Assembly (NCBI GenBank): GCA_030537465.1
Contig: JAUNMP010000012.1
Location: 1-45,881, forward strand
Length of the DNA stretch: 45,881 nucleotides
Source of the DNA: a bacterium
GTDB taxonomy: Bacteria; Verrucomicrobiota; Kiritimatiellia; RFP12; UBA1067
Reading direction: 5' to 3'
Made by a program: the position numbers and the translations under genes. The notes beneath the pieces are model-generated. The model saw nothing but the letters and a program-made list of their open reading frames with translations, was not told the origin of the DNA and ran no database searches. Shown here one piece after another: positions 26,779-36,552 of this stretch (its first letter is position 1; every line of letters begins with the position of its first letter).

Positions 26779-29207
26779 TTGGACGCAATCTCCCGTTTCC
26801 TAGCTCCAACAACCTCGAAATAGGGCGTACCGTACTCGAGTTTCGACGTGTCGAGTGCAAAGACGAGCCGCCCCTCCTCAAGTCGCACTGGGATTTCGCA
26901 TTCACGCGTACCGTTCAAATTGAGCGCGTAGACCTTCGGCAGGTGGTCCAGAGCGGTCTTGATCGAGAAATCGAACATGCCCGCGCGGATCAGCGTCTGC
27001 ATGTCGCCCGTATCGATCTCGAACTCGCGCCACTCGCCATCGGCCCAGGAGGATCCCTCCTCGGCGAACCGCGTCGCCACGATGACAAGAAGGTGGTCCG
27101 ACTCCGAAACGGCCTTCGCCGCGTCAAGCGAAATCGCCGTGATGTTGACCGGGCGGCTGATCCTGTCGACCTGCAGCGCCGAAAGCTCCGCGCGGTCGCC
27201 CGCTTCCTTCAGGACAGCCGCCTGGAAACGCGGTGCATCGACGGTCATCGTCCGATAGAGCGTGTCCGCCGTCACCTCGCCTGTCTCGCTCTGGAAGACG
27301 CCCTTCGCCACATCCGTGCGGTTGCCGTCGACAAGCCAGCCCTTCTCACGCAGGATCTCAACGTTCCGCGCGAGCTGCGCCCGCCCCTTCACCGTGTCCT
27401 CGCGATAGGCGACCGACATCCCCATGCTCACCGTTCCGACAAAGGATGTGGGCTGCAGATTGAGGTCCGCGAGCGGATTGACCGCCCGGTTGTAGTCCAC
27501 GCCGACGCGCGTCAGCAGGAAGAGCGAATTCCAGGCGCTGCCGACCGCCCCCGTGTAGTCCGGCCCCGCGAGGGTCGCCTCGGGAACATGGAACGACACC
27601 GCGTGCGGCGCACGCGCCACGTCACCACGCTGCCATGCGAACGCCGTGCAGAGCGAAGCGATACCACCCATGATTCCCGGCATGCCATCGAAGAGGCCCG
27701 ACGTGGCCGGCCGGATATAGGGCTGGACGAGATCCGAATGCGGAATGAGCGCCTGCCAGTTCTGCAGCGCCGCATACGCGCTGAGCATCGCCGGATACTC
27801 CTGGGCAAGCGCGCTCGAATTGCCGTGCGAGATCTCCGTCACGAAGAGCGGCTTGCCGAGTTCGCGCGTGACCGCCGCCTGGGCGAGATAGTTGTTGAGC
27901 CCGATCGAGCTCACGCGCGCGACATGACCCATCGTTCCCTTCTGCCACGGACCGTAGACCAGCTTCTGCACGTGGTTCGAGTATACCGGATCAAGCTTGA
28001 TCCGCCCTGGATGGGAACAGTAGGTGTGGATGGCGACCGAGTCGAAGTTCCGCCGCGCCGCGCCTTCGAGGTTGCGCATGAACATATCCCAGTTCATCAC
28101 GAAACCCCTGAAGCCGAGATCGCGGACCGTCTTCACGTAGAAGTCGTTCATTCGGTCGATCTCGACGCGCAGGAACGCACGCGCATCCACACCCTGTTCG
28201 TCCGTCCGATAGAGCAGCTTGAACGTGAACGGGTCGGATGCAGCTCGCCCCTTCTCCTTCCGATAAGCCTGCCACTGGGTATTGAAGGCGTCAATGGCCT
28301 TGCCCTGTTCGAAGAAGAGATGTTCCTGTTCGTTGAAGAAGCAGACGCCGAGGACCTGCGGATCGTCCTTGCCCGCCAGACCCGTATAGGGATTGACGGT
28401 GGTCAGGATCAGCTCCGCGCAGGCTTTCCAATGATTGCGGTACTCCTCGTTGTGAAAGAGCTGATAGCGCACATTTTCGCGAATCGAGAGGACTCCCGAC
28501 ATCATGCCCGTCGACGTCACGATGTCCGGAAGGATGTAGATGCCCCGATCGCGAAGGCACTTGAAGAAGTAGTGCATATGGTCGAGATACTTTCGATCGA
28601 GCGGTAGTTCCGCAAGCGTCTGGGGCAGCGTGCCCAGCTCGACCTTGGTGCGCCGCGCAGCCTTTCCGTAGCGTGCGCCGCCGTGAAGGCCAACATAGCC
28701 GCGGTCCTGGAAATGCAGGCGCAGGACGTTCAGTCCCCGGAGGCGGATTTGTTCGGCATAGGTTGCGAGCTGGGCGTGCGTGAGGGTGTCGAAATTGTCC
28801 TCGACGTCTCCAAGCGTGAAATTGAAGCCGCGCAATCTCGGCTTTACGCCCGGGAACTTCTCATAGACGAGTTCGCCCTGCGCATTGGAGACGATCCGCC
28901 CCATCCGATCGATGTCGTAGCGCGGCACGACCCCGGAGAGATCAAGCGCCGTCCCCGGAACGACGTCCAGGACCGGCACATGCAGCGGCTTGTCCGCACA
29001 CGCGAAGTGCAACCCCTCAAAGCCCTTGAGGGGACGCCAGTCCGCGCCACGTCGGACCGTCTGCACCCGTCCAGACGCGACCGACGGATAGTCGGGCTTC
29101 ACGAACTCGCGCCGTGACGCGAGATCCGCCCATCCGCTCCACGCGGCGAGGACCGTGCAAGCGGTTGTCACGGAAAAATTGCGAAGCCCACCCTTCAGAT
29201 TCAACAT
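26775..29207 (-). CDS. Clan GH-A-like exported glycoside hydrolase (full-length paralogue)
   Basis: About 810 residues from the ATG at 29207, chosen because GGAG lies 7 bases before it; an in-frame ATG lies 24 bases further up. After a signal segment comes RREFVKPDYP, then a TIM barrel: FQDRGYVGLHGGARY, ILPDIVTSTGMMSG, the Asn-Glu acid/base near 292 in VCFFNEQEH, and the nucleophile Glu near 458 in FVTEISHGNSS. The C-terminal ~250 residues are beta-sandwich-like. It is a close paralogue of the truncated gene at 1-2046. The clan is inferred from the spacing of the two Glu residues; I cannot place it in a numbered GH family. It lies 30 bases after the beta-helix gene and shares ATGA with the DUF6259-like gene after it. 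Confidence 0.8.
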   Translation of the reverse strand: MLNLKGGLRNFSVTTACTVLAAWSGWADLASRREFVKPDYPSVASGRVQTVRRGADWRPLKGFEGLHFACADKPLHVPVLDVVPGTALDLSGVVPRYDIDRMGRIVSNAQGELVYEKFPGVKPRLRGFNFTLGDVEDNFDTLTHAQLATYAEQIRLRGLNVLRLHFQDRGYVGLHGGARYGKAARRTKVELGTLPQTLAELPLDRKYLDHMHYFFKCLRDRGIYILPDIVTSTGMMSGVLSIRENVRYQLFHNEEYRNHWKACAELILTTVNPYTGLAGKDDPQVLGVCFFNEQEHLFFEQGKAIDAFNTQWQAYRKEKGRAASDPFTFKLLYRTDEQGVDARAFLRVEIDRMNDFYVKTVRDLGFRGFVMNWDMFMRNLEGAARRNFDSVAIHTYCSHPGRIKLDPVYSNHVQKLVYGPWQKGTMGHVARVSSIGLNNYLAQAAVTRELGKPLFVTEISHGNSSALAQEYPAMLSAYAALQNWQALIPHSDLVQPYIRPATSGLFDGMPGIMGGIASLCTAFAWQRGDVARAPHAVSFHVPEATLAGPDYTGAVGSAWNSLFLLTRVGVDYNRAVNPLADLNLQPTSFVGTVSMGMSVAYREDTVKGRAQLARNVEILREKGWLVDGNRTDVAKGVFQSETGEVTADTLYRTMTVDAPRFQAAVLKEAGDRAELSALQVDRISRPVNITAISLDAAKAVSESDHLLVIVATRFAEEGSSWADGEWREFEIDTGDMQTLIRAGMFDFSIKTALDHLPKVYALNLNGTRECEIPVRLEEGRLVFALDTSKLEYGTPYFEVVGARKREIASK

Positions 29208-29237
29208 AAGCTTCTCCGGAAATCTCAACATCCAGGT

Positions 29238-32200
29238 TTAGCGGAAGATCAGCAGCGTCCCGCTCGAACAGTCGAGCAGGAGGTCGTTGCCGTCCACGTA
29301 GAGGCGATAGGAACGATCCGCCCGCGGATCGGCGACGACGGGGAGCCCTTCAATCCCGCCGACCGCTGTCGCGATCTTGACCGGGCTGCCATTCGAGCGC
29401 AGCCCACCCTCCTCCGCAATTGCGAGCGTGGACCCCTCGGCAAAGACCAGCTTTCCGTCCACTGTGATCGGCGCCGCAGAGGCATTCAACTGTGCCCCGC
29501 GCACGAGCAGTCCGCCCAGATGGCAGGTGCGTCCCGCGAAGTCGATCGCACCCCGAACGCTGTTCGTCACGACGAGGCGGTCGATCGACACGGGGGCCGG
29601 ATCGGCGTCGAAGCGCAGCGTGCCACCGAGCACCTCGAGTTCCGCGAAGTCGACCCGCGACTGGTAGACCAGTTCGCCCTCCTCATGCTTGACGAAGCGT
29701 TTGGTCCACTTGCCCTCGCCGTTCGAAATCGTACCCGTGCCGAAGATCTCGCATCCCGGCAGCGTGTACGCCACGCCCGCCGCAAGCGTCACCCTGCCGT
29801 TGCGCAGGCGAGCCCCCGCGCCTCCGGCCGGCAGAGCGCCGTCGCAGTCCAGAATGAGCTCGCCCGCGTTCAGCTGGACGGGACCGGCGAAGTCATTCCC
29901 CGGATTGGAGAGGCAGATGCCACCACCCTGGTAGTTCTTGTCGGCCGTCGTCAGCGAGTTGACGAAGCCACCCGCGCCCGTGACACGGTTCGTGAACTGA
30001 AGGTAGTTCTGGTTGCGCTCCGTGCTGCCGTTGATCGCCGTGGAGATTTTCTTGACCTGAATGGAACCGGAGAGGACAAGCGGTCCACCCCAGGTCGCAG
30101 TCCGGGGATTCGTCAGCGGACGATTTGCCTCAAACTGGAAATAGGAATTCCCGCCCATTTCAAAGGACCAAGGGCATGTGGCGTAGGTGGTGGTATTGTA
30201 AAGCTGCCAGTTGCCCTCCCCGAGTCGGGAAATCCGATTTCCGGCCCCTCCTTTGCGGAGATCCTCGTGAAGAGAGGTCAACGCCAATTTGACGTAGCTT
30301 CCCAAAACGAGGCTTCCGGGGTTGACGGGCCGCAACGTATCGAACGTCAGTTCGGGGAACGGGGAATTCGCCACTTGCATAAACGTGAGCGCGTGCCCGC
30401 GGAAATCAATCGTCCCCAGACGTCCCGTGTAGTAGTCGCCTGTGGACTTCGTGATGGTCACCGTGGCGTCATCGGTGAGGGTGAGTCCCTTCGAGCCGAC
30501 ATAACGCAGAAAACCGGTCTCGGAAGTGACCCGCAGGTCAACCGCGGTCTTCTTCCCGGGCGAACGCATCTCCAGCGCGTACCCCTTCCCCGGCGCGCCC
30601 GTGCCGGCGATGTAGAGCTGGCCACCACTCCGAAGATCAAGGGTCTCCTTCGTGCCATCGGCGATCATCGTGGCGCCGTCACGGATGAAGACGCGGGCGC
30701 CGTCACCGCCGAGGCCTCCCTCGCAATCCGTGAAGTACACGCCCTCCTCCACGATCAGATCACCCCGGAAACGCGCGATCGAAGACGTGACCTGAAGCGT
30801 CCCCGTACCCCGCTTGACGACTACCGCGTCCACGGCCTCCGCAAGAACCGCGTCCAGGCCCGTGAACGTGCCGGAAACGTTCCCTGGCCCCGAATAACGC
30901 GTGAAGACGGCATCGGAGATGTTCCGCTCATCTGAAAAGTCCGTCTCGAAGAAGGGATAGACGATGCCGTCGATTTTACGGACGAGAACGCCTCCGTCCA
31001 CCAGATTCACGCGAGCCTCCGTCGCATCCGCGATCTCTTCAACACGGAGCTTTCCCGCCGAAACGGTCACGGCTGCGTCTTCAGCCACCTCGAGACACCC
31101 CACGTCGTAGATCGCATCCGCGAAGATCAATGCACCAGACAAAACCTCGACCTTGTCGATTTCGCATTCCGCCTCCAGCCTGAGCACGCCCGCCCCCGTC
31201 TTCACGAGCCGATGCACAGGTCTGGCAAGGGCCGCAGGGGATATCGTTCCGGAAGACGCGAAGACGTCAACTGTGCCATCGGCATTCGGCACCACGACCA
31301 TGCCCCCGTTCACGCCGCCATAGCGGACAGTCGAGTCGACCGTCAGATCCGCCGTCTGTTCTGTCAACGAAGCCAGATCAAGAGTGAGTCCATCCGCAAC
31401 CAGACTCGTCCCCGCTTCAAGGGCGAGCGTGCCGAACACGGTCGGCGAAGCCAATGCCAACGTGCCGCCCGCCAGCGTGAAGTTCGGCAGACGGGCGACC
31501 TTGCGCATCGTCAACGTGCCCGAGCCGACCTTCCGCCAGGTGATGCGCGGCGCCGCCACGCGGCCTGCCACGTTGTTCACTTCGAAGACTCCGTCCGGAT
31601 CGGCATCCTCGCCTTCGCGCCGATCACCGAAAATGACCGTCGCTCCCGTGGAAACGCCATTGGTGACATAGGTGAAATCTGCCGTCGCCAAACGATCCGC
31701 TCCCAGATGAAGGCCGTTGACCCGAACGGTCTTTCCATTCAAATCAAGGTAACAGGGATATTTCGGGTCGTAGGCGTTGTTCATCAGACGTTGACCCAGC
31801 CAGACGTCACGTGTCGCGCGTCCATACGGCAGCGCGTCGTCTCCAAGGATCTTGAACTGATAGCGACCGGCCAGGTAGGTCTCGCCCGCGTGCCCCCACG
31901 CGATGCCAGAAGGAAGACCAACCGCCAGAACCGTATTGTCGCCTCGACCGATCACGAACGAACCGGCCCCCGATGTCGAAAGGGTCCCCTTGTTGCCATC
32001 GGTCAGGAGTTTGATGCCTGTCAGCGAATAGAGGACGATGTCGTTTCCATCCACGCTCGCGAGCTCGATGCACTGTCCCGCCGACGGCAGATCGAAGAAC
32101 GCAGAACTGTTGGACGAGCCCGTCCAGAGACGGCCGCCCGCGAAGAGGATGCGCGCCCGCACGGACGTGCTCTCGTTCTGGATCCTGTTTCCGGCAAACG

Positions 32201-32771
32201 CGCTGTTCGGGCCCAGACGAAGAATGTCCAAGATGCCGTTCCCGGGATTCTGCACGGACGCATCGACGCGCAGATGCGCGTTCGGCGCTCCGAACGTGCC
32301 GGAATTTCCCGTGAAGATTTTCCCGATTCCATTCCCCCAGGTGGCATTCACCCCCCATCCCCAATCCTTGGGATTGCGGGCATGCAGATCGATCAGACCA
32401 CCCTGGCCACCATTGGCGCCGATGACGGTCGTCAACTGGTTCACATAGCCGCCGATCAATCCCCCGGGCGCATTTGTGACCAGAAGCCGCGCCGTCGTCG
32501 TGGCGGATGGATCGCATCCGATCGAAAGCGAGGGCGTTCCTTCGGCCGCACCGGCCGCGAAACTGTTCGTCACGGAAATCCCGTCGACGACCAGCGTGCC
32601 ATTGACGGCGACCGTGCGCAGCAGCGCACCGTTCGGATGCGATGCTGCGTTCAGGGTCGATGTCGTCCCGGCGGCGACATCAAGATCCAGCACATCCGCC
32701 GACGCCCAAGCGGCCACCGCAAGCGAAAGACAGACACACCAGGAACATTTCATCATTCCATCAAGAACCAT
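29238..32771 (-). CDS. Large passenger-repeat beta-helix surface protein
   Basis: About 1177 residues from the ATG at 32771, which is preceded at 5 bases by AAAGGAGGT, the strongest ribosome site in the window; an ATG 45 bases upstream has no such support. The signal peptide ends near AAWASA. The body is a long series of short beta strands with passenger-associated repeats, for example NDFAGPVQLNAGELILDCDG and FRGDLIVEEGVYFTDCEGG, as seen in autotransporter-associated beta-strand proteins. No beta-barrel translocator follows. Instead, the protein ends abruptly with CSSGTLLIFR, matching the ends of the other two beta-helix proteins here. It is the first gene of an operon with two glycosidases under the shared operator, so I infer a surface scaffold or adhesin expressed when the target glycan is sensed. 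Confidence 0.8.
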   Translation of the reverse strand: MVLDGMMKCSWCVCLSLAVAAWASADVLDLDVAAGTTSTLNAASHPNGALLRTVAVNGTLVVDGISVTNSFAAGAAEGTPSLSIGCDPSATTTARLLVTNAPGGLIGGYVNQLTTVIGANGGQGGLIDLHARNPKDWGWGVNATWGNGIGKIFTGNSGTFGAPNAHLRVDASVQNPGNGILDILRLGPNSAFAGNRIQNESTSVRARILFAGGRLWTGSSNSSAFFDLPSAGQCIELASVDGNDIVLYSLTGIKLLTDGNKGTLSTSGAGSFVIGRGDNTVLAVGLPSGIAWGHAGETYLAGRYQFKILGDDALPYGRATRDVWLGQRLMNNAYDPKYPCYLDLNGKTVRVNGLHLGADRLATADFTYVTNGVSTGATVIFGDRREGEDADPDGVFEVNNVAGRVAAPRITWRKVGSGTLTMRKVARLPNFTLAGGTLALASPTVFGTLALEAGTSLVADGLTLDLASLTEQTADLTVDSTVRYGGVNGGMVVVPNADGTVDVFASSGTISPAALARPVHRLVKTGAGVLRLEAECEIDKVEVLSGALIFADAIYDVGCLEVAEDAAVTVSAGKLRVEEIADATEARVNLVDGGVLVRKIDGIVYPFFETDFSDERNISDAVFTRYSGPGNVSGTFTGLDAVLAEAVDAVVVKRGTGTLQVTSSIARFRGDLIVEEGVYFTDCEGGLGGDGARVFIRDGATMIADGTKETLDLRSGGQLYIAGTGAPGKGYALEMRSPGKKTAVDLRVTSETGFLRYVGSKGLTLTDDATVTITKSTGDYYTGRLGTIDFRGHALTFMQVANSPFPELTFDTLRPVNPGSLVLGSYVKLALTSLHEDLRKGGAGNRISRLGEGNWQLYNTTTYATCPWSFEMGGNSYFQFEANRPLTNPRTATWGGPLVLSGSIQVKKISTAINGSTERNQNYLQFTNRVTGAGGFVNSLTTADKNYQGGGICLSNPGNDFAGPVQLNAGELILDCDGALPAGGAGARLRNGRVTLAAGVAYTLPGCEIFGTGTISNGEGKWTKRFVKHEEGELVYQSRVDFAELEVLGGTLRFDADPAPVSIDRLVVTNSVRGAIDFAGRTCHLGGLLVRGAQLNASAAPITVDGKLVFAEGSTLAIAEEGGLRSNGSPVKIATAVGGIEGLPVVADPRADRSYRLYVDGNDLLLDCSSGTLLIFR

Positions 32772-32870
32772 CTCCGACCTCCTTTGGATCTGAACGTCCG
32801 CCCCCGGAACACCCATTCCGGAATCAGCCCTTCATCACGACCCCAAAAGCATCTTAATGCTGATGATGAT

Positions 32871-32915
32871 AGTCTACCACAACTTGATCTCAAGAACAGA
32901 ACTGGTAAATACCAC
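32871..32915 (-). promoter_or_regulatory. Operator-controlled promoter of the beta-helix/GH operon
   Basis: On the minus strand GTGGTATTTACCAG (32902-32915) lies exactly 25 bases before the extended -10 TGGTAGACT (hexamer 32871-32876). An A-tract precedes the operator. The start point near 32864 leaves a leader of about 93 bases before the ATG at 32771. Together with the promoter at 20000 and the regulator promoter at 39848, this is one of three sites with identical geometry. Confidence 0.78.
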
Positions 32916-32920
32916 TTTTT

Positions 32921-33115
32921 CTAAGATGTTGTCGTCAATCCTGAAGGGATGGCCTCCGAAGCGCCCCCCACGCACTGGACATGCAGGTCGCTCAGGCCCC
33001 CGAACCGCAGATTCGGCGTGTCGCCGAGGCAGCTGCCGGGCGCCGCGTGCAGAAGGCGCATCCCGCCACACGCGCCGATCCCACCAATAAAACCACTTCG
33101 CGACCAACCGCTCAT
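32921..33115 (-). pseudogene. Remnant of an exported metallophosphoesterase gene
   Basis: A 64-codon frame starts at the ATG at 33115 with a Tat-like leader (MSGWSRSGFIGGIGACGGM) and a cut region near LLHAAPGS. It then reads NLRFGGLSDLHV, which matches the first metal-binding motif (D-x-H) of calcineurin-like phosphoesterases. The homology stops about ten residues later and a TAG follows, five bases before the operator of the next operon. The rest of the enzyme is absent. I infer that arrival of the neighbouring operon, or a deletion, removed it. This and the promoter occupy most of the 388 bases between genes at 32771 and 33160; the remainder (33116-33159) shows only a 7-bp hairpin at 33133-33152. 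Confidence 0.5.
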
Positions 33116-33159
33116 GGCATTTCCGGTTTCTTTTGGGATTCTGCGATCCCAACACCCCA

Positions 33160-36100
33160 TCACCTGTAATCGTATTCGACTTGCATGATCCGGTTGTCGG
33201 GCGTATCGCCCGGCGCGTGGATGAAGGCGCTTTCGTCGAAGAAGACCGCGATGCGTCCGGGCTTGAGCTCGACCAGCGAGGCGTAGGCGCTTGTGCGGGC
33301 ACGGGTGATTGTCAGCTTCTCGTAATGTTCGCCCGTGCCGGTGCGGTCGATGAGCAGAAAGAGCGTCGGCCGTCCCGACAGGACGACGAGCGTGCCGTCG
33401 GCGAGCATCGTCGCCTGCGGCGCGACGCCGTTGTCGCTGATTTCGCGGCGTTCGCCCCAGGTTCTACCACCGTCATGCGAAACGAACTGAAGGAGCGGGT
33501 GACGGGTCGAGCCGTCCAGCGAATAGCCGGTGCGGCAGATCGCGAGAAGAGAGCCGTCCCTGCGTTCGACGAGAGTCGACTCGAAGAGCCCCTCCGTGTG
33601 CCCTTCCTCGTAGGGATACTGCGAGAGGTACTGCCAGGTCTCGCCGTCGTCCTTCGACTCGAGGAAGTAGTTGATCGCATAGCCGCCGGCCTCGTTGCCG
33701 GGCTTGTTGTAGACGCGTCCCCAGGCTTCGGCGATGAGGCGTCCGTCCGAAAGGCGCTGAACGTCGCGGTGCATGCCGCACATCGCCGGCCAGGGGGTGC
33801 GGAACGGCGTCTTCCGGGTCGTCGTCGAACCATCCTTCTCCAGCGTGCTCACCGTGATCATGAACTCGTTCGTCGCGGCCTTGGCATACATGTGCCAGCA
33901 GCCGACCGAGCGCCGTCGGCCGTCCTTCGTCTCAAAGGACATGAAGCTGCTTCCAATCGGCTTCTTCGGATCGAGATCCCACGTCTGGCCGTTGTCGGGC
34001 GAGTACATGGAGACATGGCGCTCGTCGCGCGTATGGCGTCCGATTGAATGTCTCAGCGAGATCTCGCCGTTCGACCAGCGGTGGGCGAAGACGAAGTTCA
34101 TCGGCTTCTTCGAATAGCGGATTGCCCGACGCGAGACCTCGGTGAACTGCGCTTCGACACCCTTGATGAAATAGACCGGACGCTCCGCCACGTAGCCGGA
34201 GTACCGCTCGATGCGGTGGCCGTCCGAATCGTAGGGAACGGCGAAGAACGGCGTGTCGTAGCGTAGAGCCGGGTCCTTGGGCTTTTCCGCCTTCCCCGTC
34301 TGCCACACCAGCGTCACCTCGCGTCCATCGGCCAGTTTCGCGACGACGCCGTCGATCTTGACCGCCTGGTTGACCCATTTCGGGCTCGTCTTCAGGTAGG
34401 CGTCCTCGACATACGTCGCCCCATCCAGGAGCTTCGCCCCGAACGCGCTCACCTCGCACCCCTTTAGGATGTCAGACCCCAGCACCGGCTCGCCGATCGT
34501 CCGCTGCGCCTTCGCATTGGAGTTCGTCCCGTTGCGGCGCCGCAACAGGAGCGGCTGCCAGGGAGCCAGAGAGGGAATGCGGATGACCGTGCCCCCGGGC
34601 ACGGGCTCCACCTCTTCGACGTCCAGAGTGCGGTCGACCGTACGCAGACACCAATCCGCCGAACGGCCGGGGACCCGCAGTTCCAGCGGCGGCGTCTCGC
34701 CACATGTCGGGTTGACCAGAAACACCATCCCCGCCCTTCCTTCCGCATCGGCGCGGACAAAAAGCACGGTCCGAGTTCCACCCGTCATCAGGCGAACGGG
34801 GAAACGCTTCGGCGCGGCAGCGTCCAGCGCATCCAGCACGGCCTTGCGCTTCGGCCCCGTCCAGGCATACCACGAGAACGCCTGCTGGGCAAGAATGACC
34901 GTACCACCGAATCCGCTGGGGAAGGAGCACGTGCCGCAGAGATCGGGATTTCCAAGGACGGAACTCCACGTCCGCACCTCCTTCGTCCGCGGGCGAATCG
35001 CCCGCTTCAAGTCCGATGAACGGTATCCACCCGGAAACACTTCGACATCGGCCCCAACCGTCAGCAGACCTTCCCCCGATCGGGACGCATCGTCAAAGGA
35101 AACTTGCCCTGCACACGGAAGCCTCGGGAATCGTCTCAGAAGCGCCGACCAGGTCGACACGTCCATCAGCACCGCTTTCGATAAGACAGGGGCAAGATCC
35201 CCTTCCGCAAGCGACGCAACGCCCTCGGCCGAAAGGTACCAGGCTCCAACATCACCACCCGCGCAGGCGATTGGCAGCGAATTCTCCATCAACCGCATCT
35301 CGGTTCCATCCGCCGGCTTCAACCAACCTTCGCCCGCATACCTGTCACGTCCACGAAACGTGGCGATTCCGCTGGGGACAGTCCCCTTCGCTGCTTCGAC
35401 GATCGTCTGGAAGAACGGTTTCCATCTGGCGAGACAGTCGAAGTAATAGCTCCAGCAGGACTCCTCCTCGCCATAGTGATCGCTTCCCCAGTAGAGCGCC
35501 AGAGAATTGCAGCCCGCCGCCAGCGCCAGAGCGTTCTCGACCATCTGCGTGTTCGGGTTCTTCTCCGCCGCCATATGCGGCCAGTTCTCGGCCTCATGGC
35601 ACATCCTGTCCACGAAGCCGAACTTCGCGGCCTCGGTCGTGGAGACCATGATGTCATAGGCCTTGCGGAACATGTCCAGCGGCTGCCGTTCGTTGTAGAA
35701 GGCATAGCCGGGACGATACCCGACCTGCGGCGCAAGTTTTCCGCGCAGGGCTTCCAGAATCGGCTTCGGCGTGCCCCCGCTGTATTCGCAGCTGTAGCGC
35801 TCGGCGTCTGAATTCATATGCTGCAGGCCGAGCCGGCATTCCGGGAAGACGGCGTCGGCAGCCTCGCGGTAGACCGAGGCGAATGCCGCGAGAACCTGGC
35901 AGTTGTGCGCAATCCAATCGGCACGGACCGACTTGTCCCCCGGCTTTCCGTAGAGCGCCTTCTCCAGCTGCGCGCGCGTCAGGCTCCGTCCGCTTCTGCG
36001 GTTGAAGTCGTTCACGCACCGGTCGCAGAAGCAGATCCGATTGCCCCGCTTGGAGAGGCGCAGGTCATCATCCGGCCAGTAGGAGTACGGCTTCAGACCA

Positions 36101-36552
36101 CCGATAAGAGCCTTCGCGCTTTTGAGGTTCAATTCGCGCACCTCGGGGGAGGTCGGGCAGAACACCCCCGGATGCCGCTTTCCGTCCGGCGTCATCGCCC
36201 AGACGTCATCCGGGAGATTGAGTCCCGGCGGCGCCGTCCGCTGACCGTCATACCCCAGCGTGGGCCCCTGCTGCAGGGAGAACCGGATGCCGCGTTTCTC
36301 GCATTCCGCGCGGTATTCAAGCTGGGACGCGACCAAGTCCCCCTGCGAAGCCGTGCCGTAGGGAGAACAGCCTCCGAACCAGATTTCATCGACCAGCCCT
36401 GGATATTTCTCATTGGCCGCAAAGATGGCCTGGGTGAAACGGGGATTTTTCGCCCCCGCTCCCATATTGCGGACGGCGATGAACGGGAAATCCTCCGCGC
36501 AGGCCACACAGAAAATGGCACAGCACAGAATCAAAGTGAGCCCTCTCGCCAT
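33160..36552 (-). CDS. Fusion of TIM-barrel glycosidase-like and sialidase-like (Asp-box) domains
   Basis: About 1130 residues from the ATG at 36552, which opens signal peptide MARGLTLILCCAIFCVACA; an in-frame upstream ATG lies inside the preceding gene and is less likely. Residues ~25-480 look like a glycosidase TIM barrel (DEIWFGGCSPYG, YSYWPDDDLRL, CDRCVNDFNRRSG, RMCHEAENWPHMA) and are followed by sandwich domains. The C-terminal ~430 residues are a six-bladed sialidase/BNR-type propeller with three Asp-boxes: SPDNGQTW, SKDDGETW and SHDGGRTW. The start overlaps the preceding stop as TAATG. It is the last gene of the regulator operon. Whether the propeller cuts sialic acid or another sugar cannot be told; the arginine triad typical of sialidases is not clear by eye. 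Confidence 0.72.
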   Translation of the reverse strand: MARGLTLILCCAIFCVACAEDFPFIAVRNMGAGAKNPRFTQAIFAANEKYPGLVDEIWFGGCSPYGTASQGDLVASQLEYRAECEKRGIRFSLQQGPTLGYDGQRTAPPGLNLPDDVWAMTPDGKRHPGVFCPTSPEVRELNLKSAKALIGGLKPYSYWPDDDLRLSKRGNRICFCDRCVNDFNRRSGRSLTRAQLEKALYGKPGDKSVRADWIAHNCQVLAAFASVYREAADAVFPECRLGLQHMNSDAERYSCEYSGGTPKPILEALRGKLAPQVGYRPGYAFYNERQPLDMFRKAYDIMVSTTEAAKFGFVDRMCHEAENWPHMAAEKNPNTQMVENALALAAGCNSLALYWGSDHYGEEESCWSYYFDCLARWKPFFQTIVEAAKGTVPSGIATFRGRDRYAGEGWLKPADGTEMRLMENSLPIACAGGDVGAWYLSAEGVASLAEGDLAPVLSKAVLMDVSTWSALLRRFPRLPCAGQVSFDDASRSGEGLLTVGADVEVFPGGYRSSDLKRAIRPRTKEVRTWSSVLGNPDLCGTCSFPSGFGGTVILAQQAFSWYAWTGPKRKAVLDALDAAAPKRFPVRLMTGGTRTVLFVRADAEGRAGMVFLVNPTCGETPPLELRVPGRSADWCLRTVDRTLDVEEVEPVPGGTVIRIPSLAPWQPLLLRRRNGTNSNAKAQRTIGEPVLGSDILKGCEVSAFGAKLLDGATYVEDAYLKTSPKWVNQAVKIDGVVAKLADGREVTLVWQTGKAEKPKDPALRYDTPFFAVPYDSDGHRIERYSGYVAERPVYFIKGVEAQFTEVSRRAIRYSKKPMNFVFAHRWSNGEISLRHSIGRHTRDERHVSMYSPDNGQTWDLDPKKPIGSSFMSFETKDGRRRSVGCWHMYAKAATNEFMITVSTLEKDGSTTTRKTPFRTPWPAMCGMHRDVQRLSDGRLIAEAWGRVYNKPGNEAGGYAINYFLESKDDGETWQYLSQYPYEEGHTEGLFESTLVERRDGSLLAICRTGYSLDGSTRHPLLQFVSHDGGRTWGERREISDNGVAPQATMLADGTLVVLSGRPTLFLLIDRTGTGEHYEKLTITRARTSAYASLVELKPGRIAVFFDESAFIHAPGDTPDNRIMQVEYDYR

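Noticed and set aside
33133..33152. Stem-loop after the TIM-barrel/sialidase fusion as a terminator
   Set aside because: A 7-bp stem with a 6-base loop is present, but no T-tract follows on the minus strand and the stem is A/T-weak.
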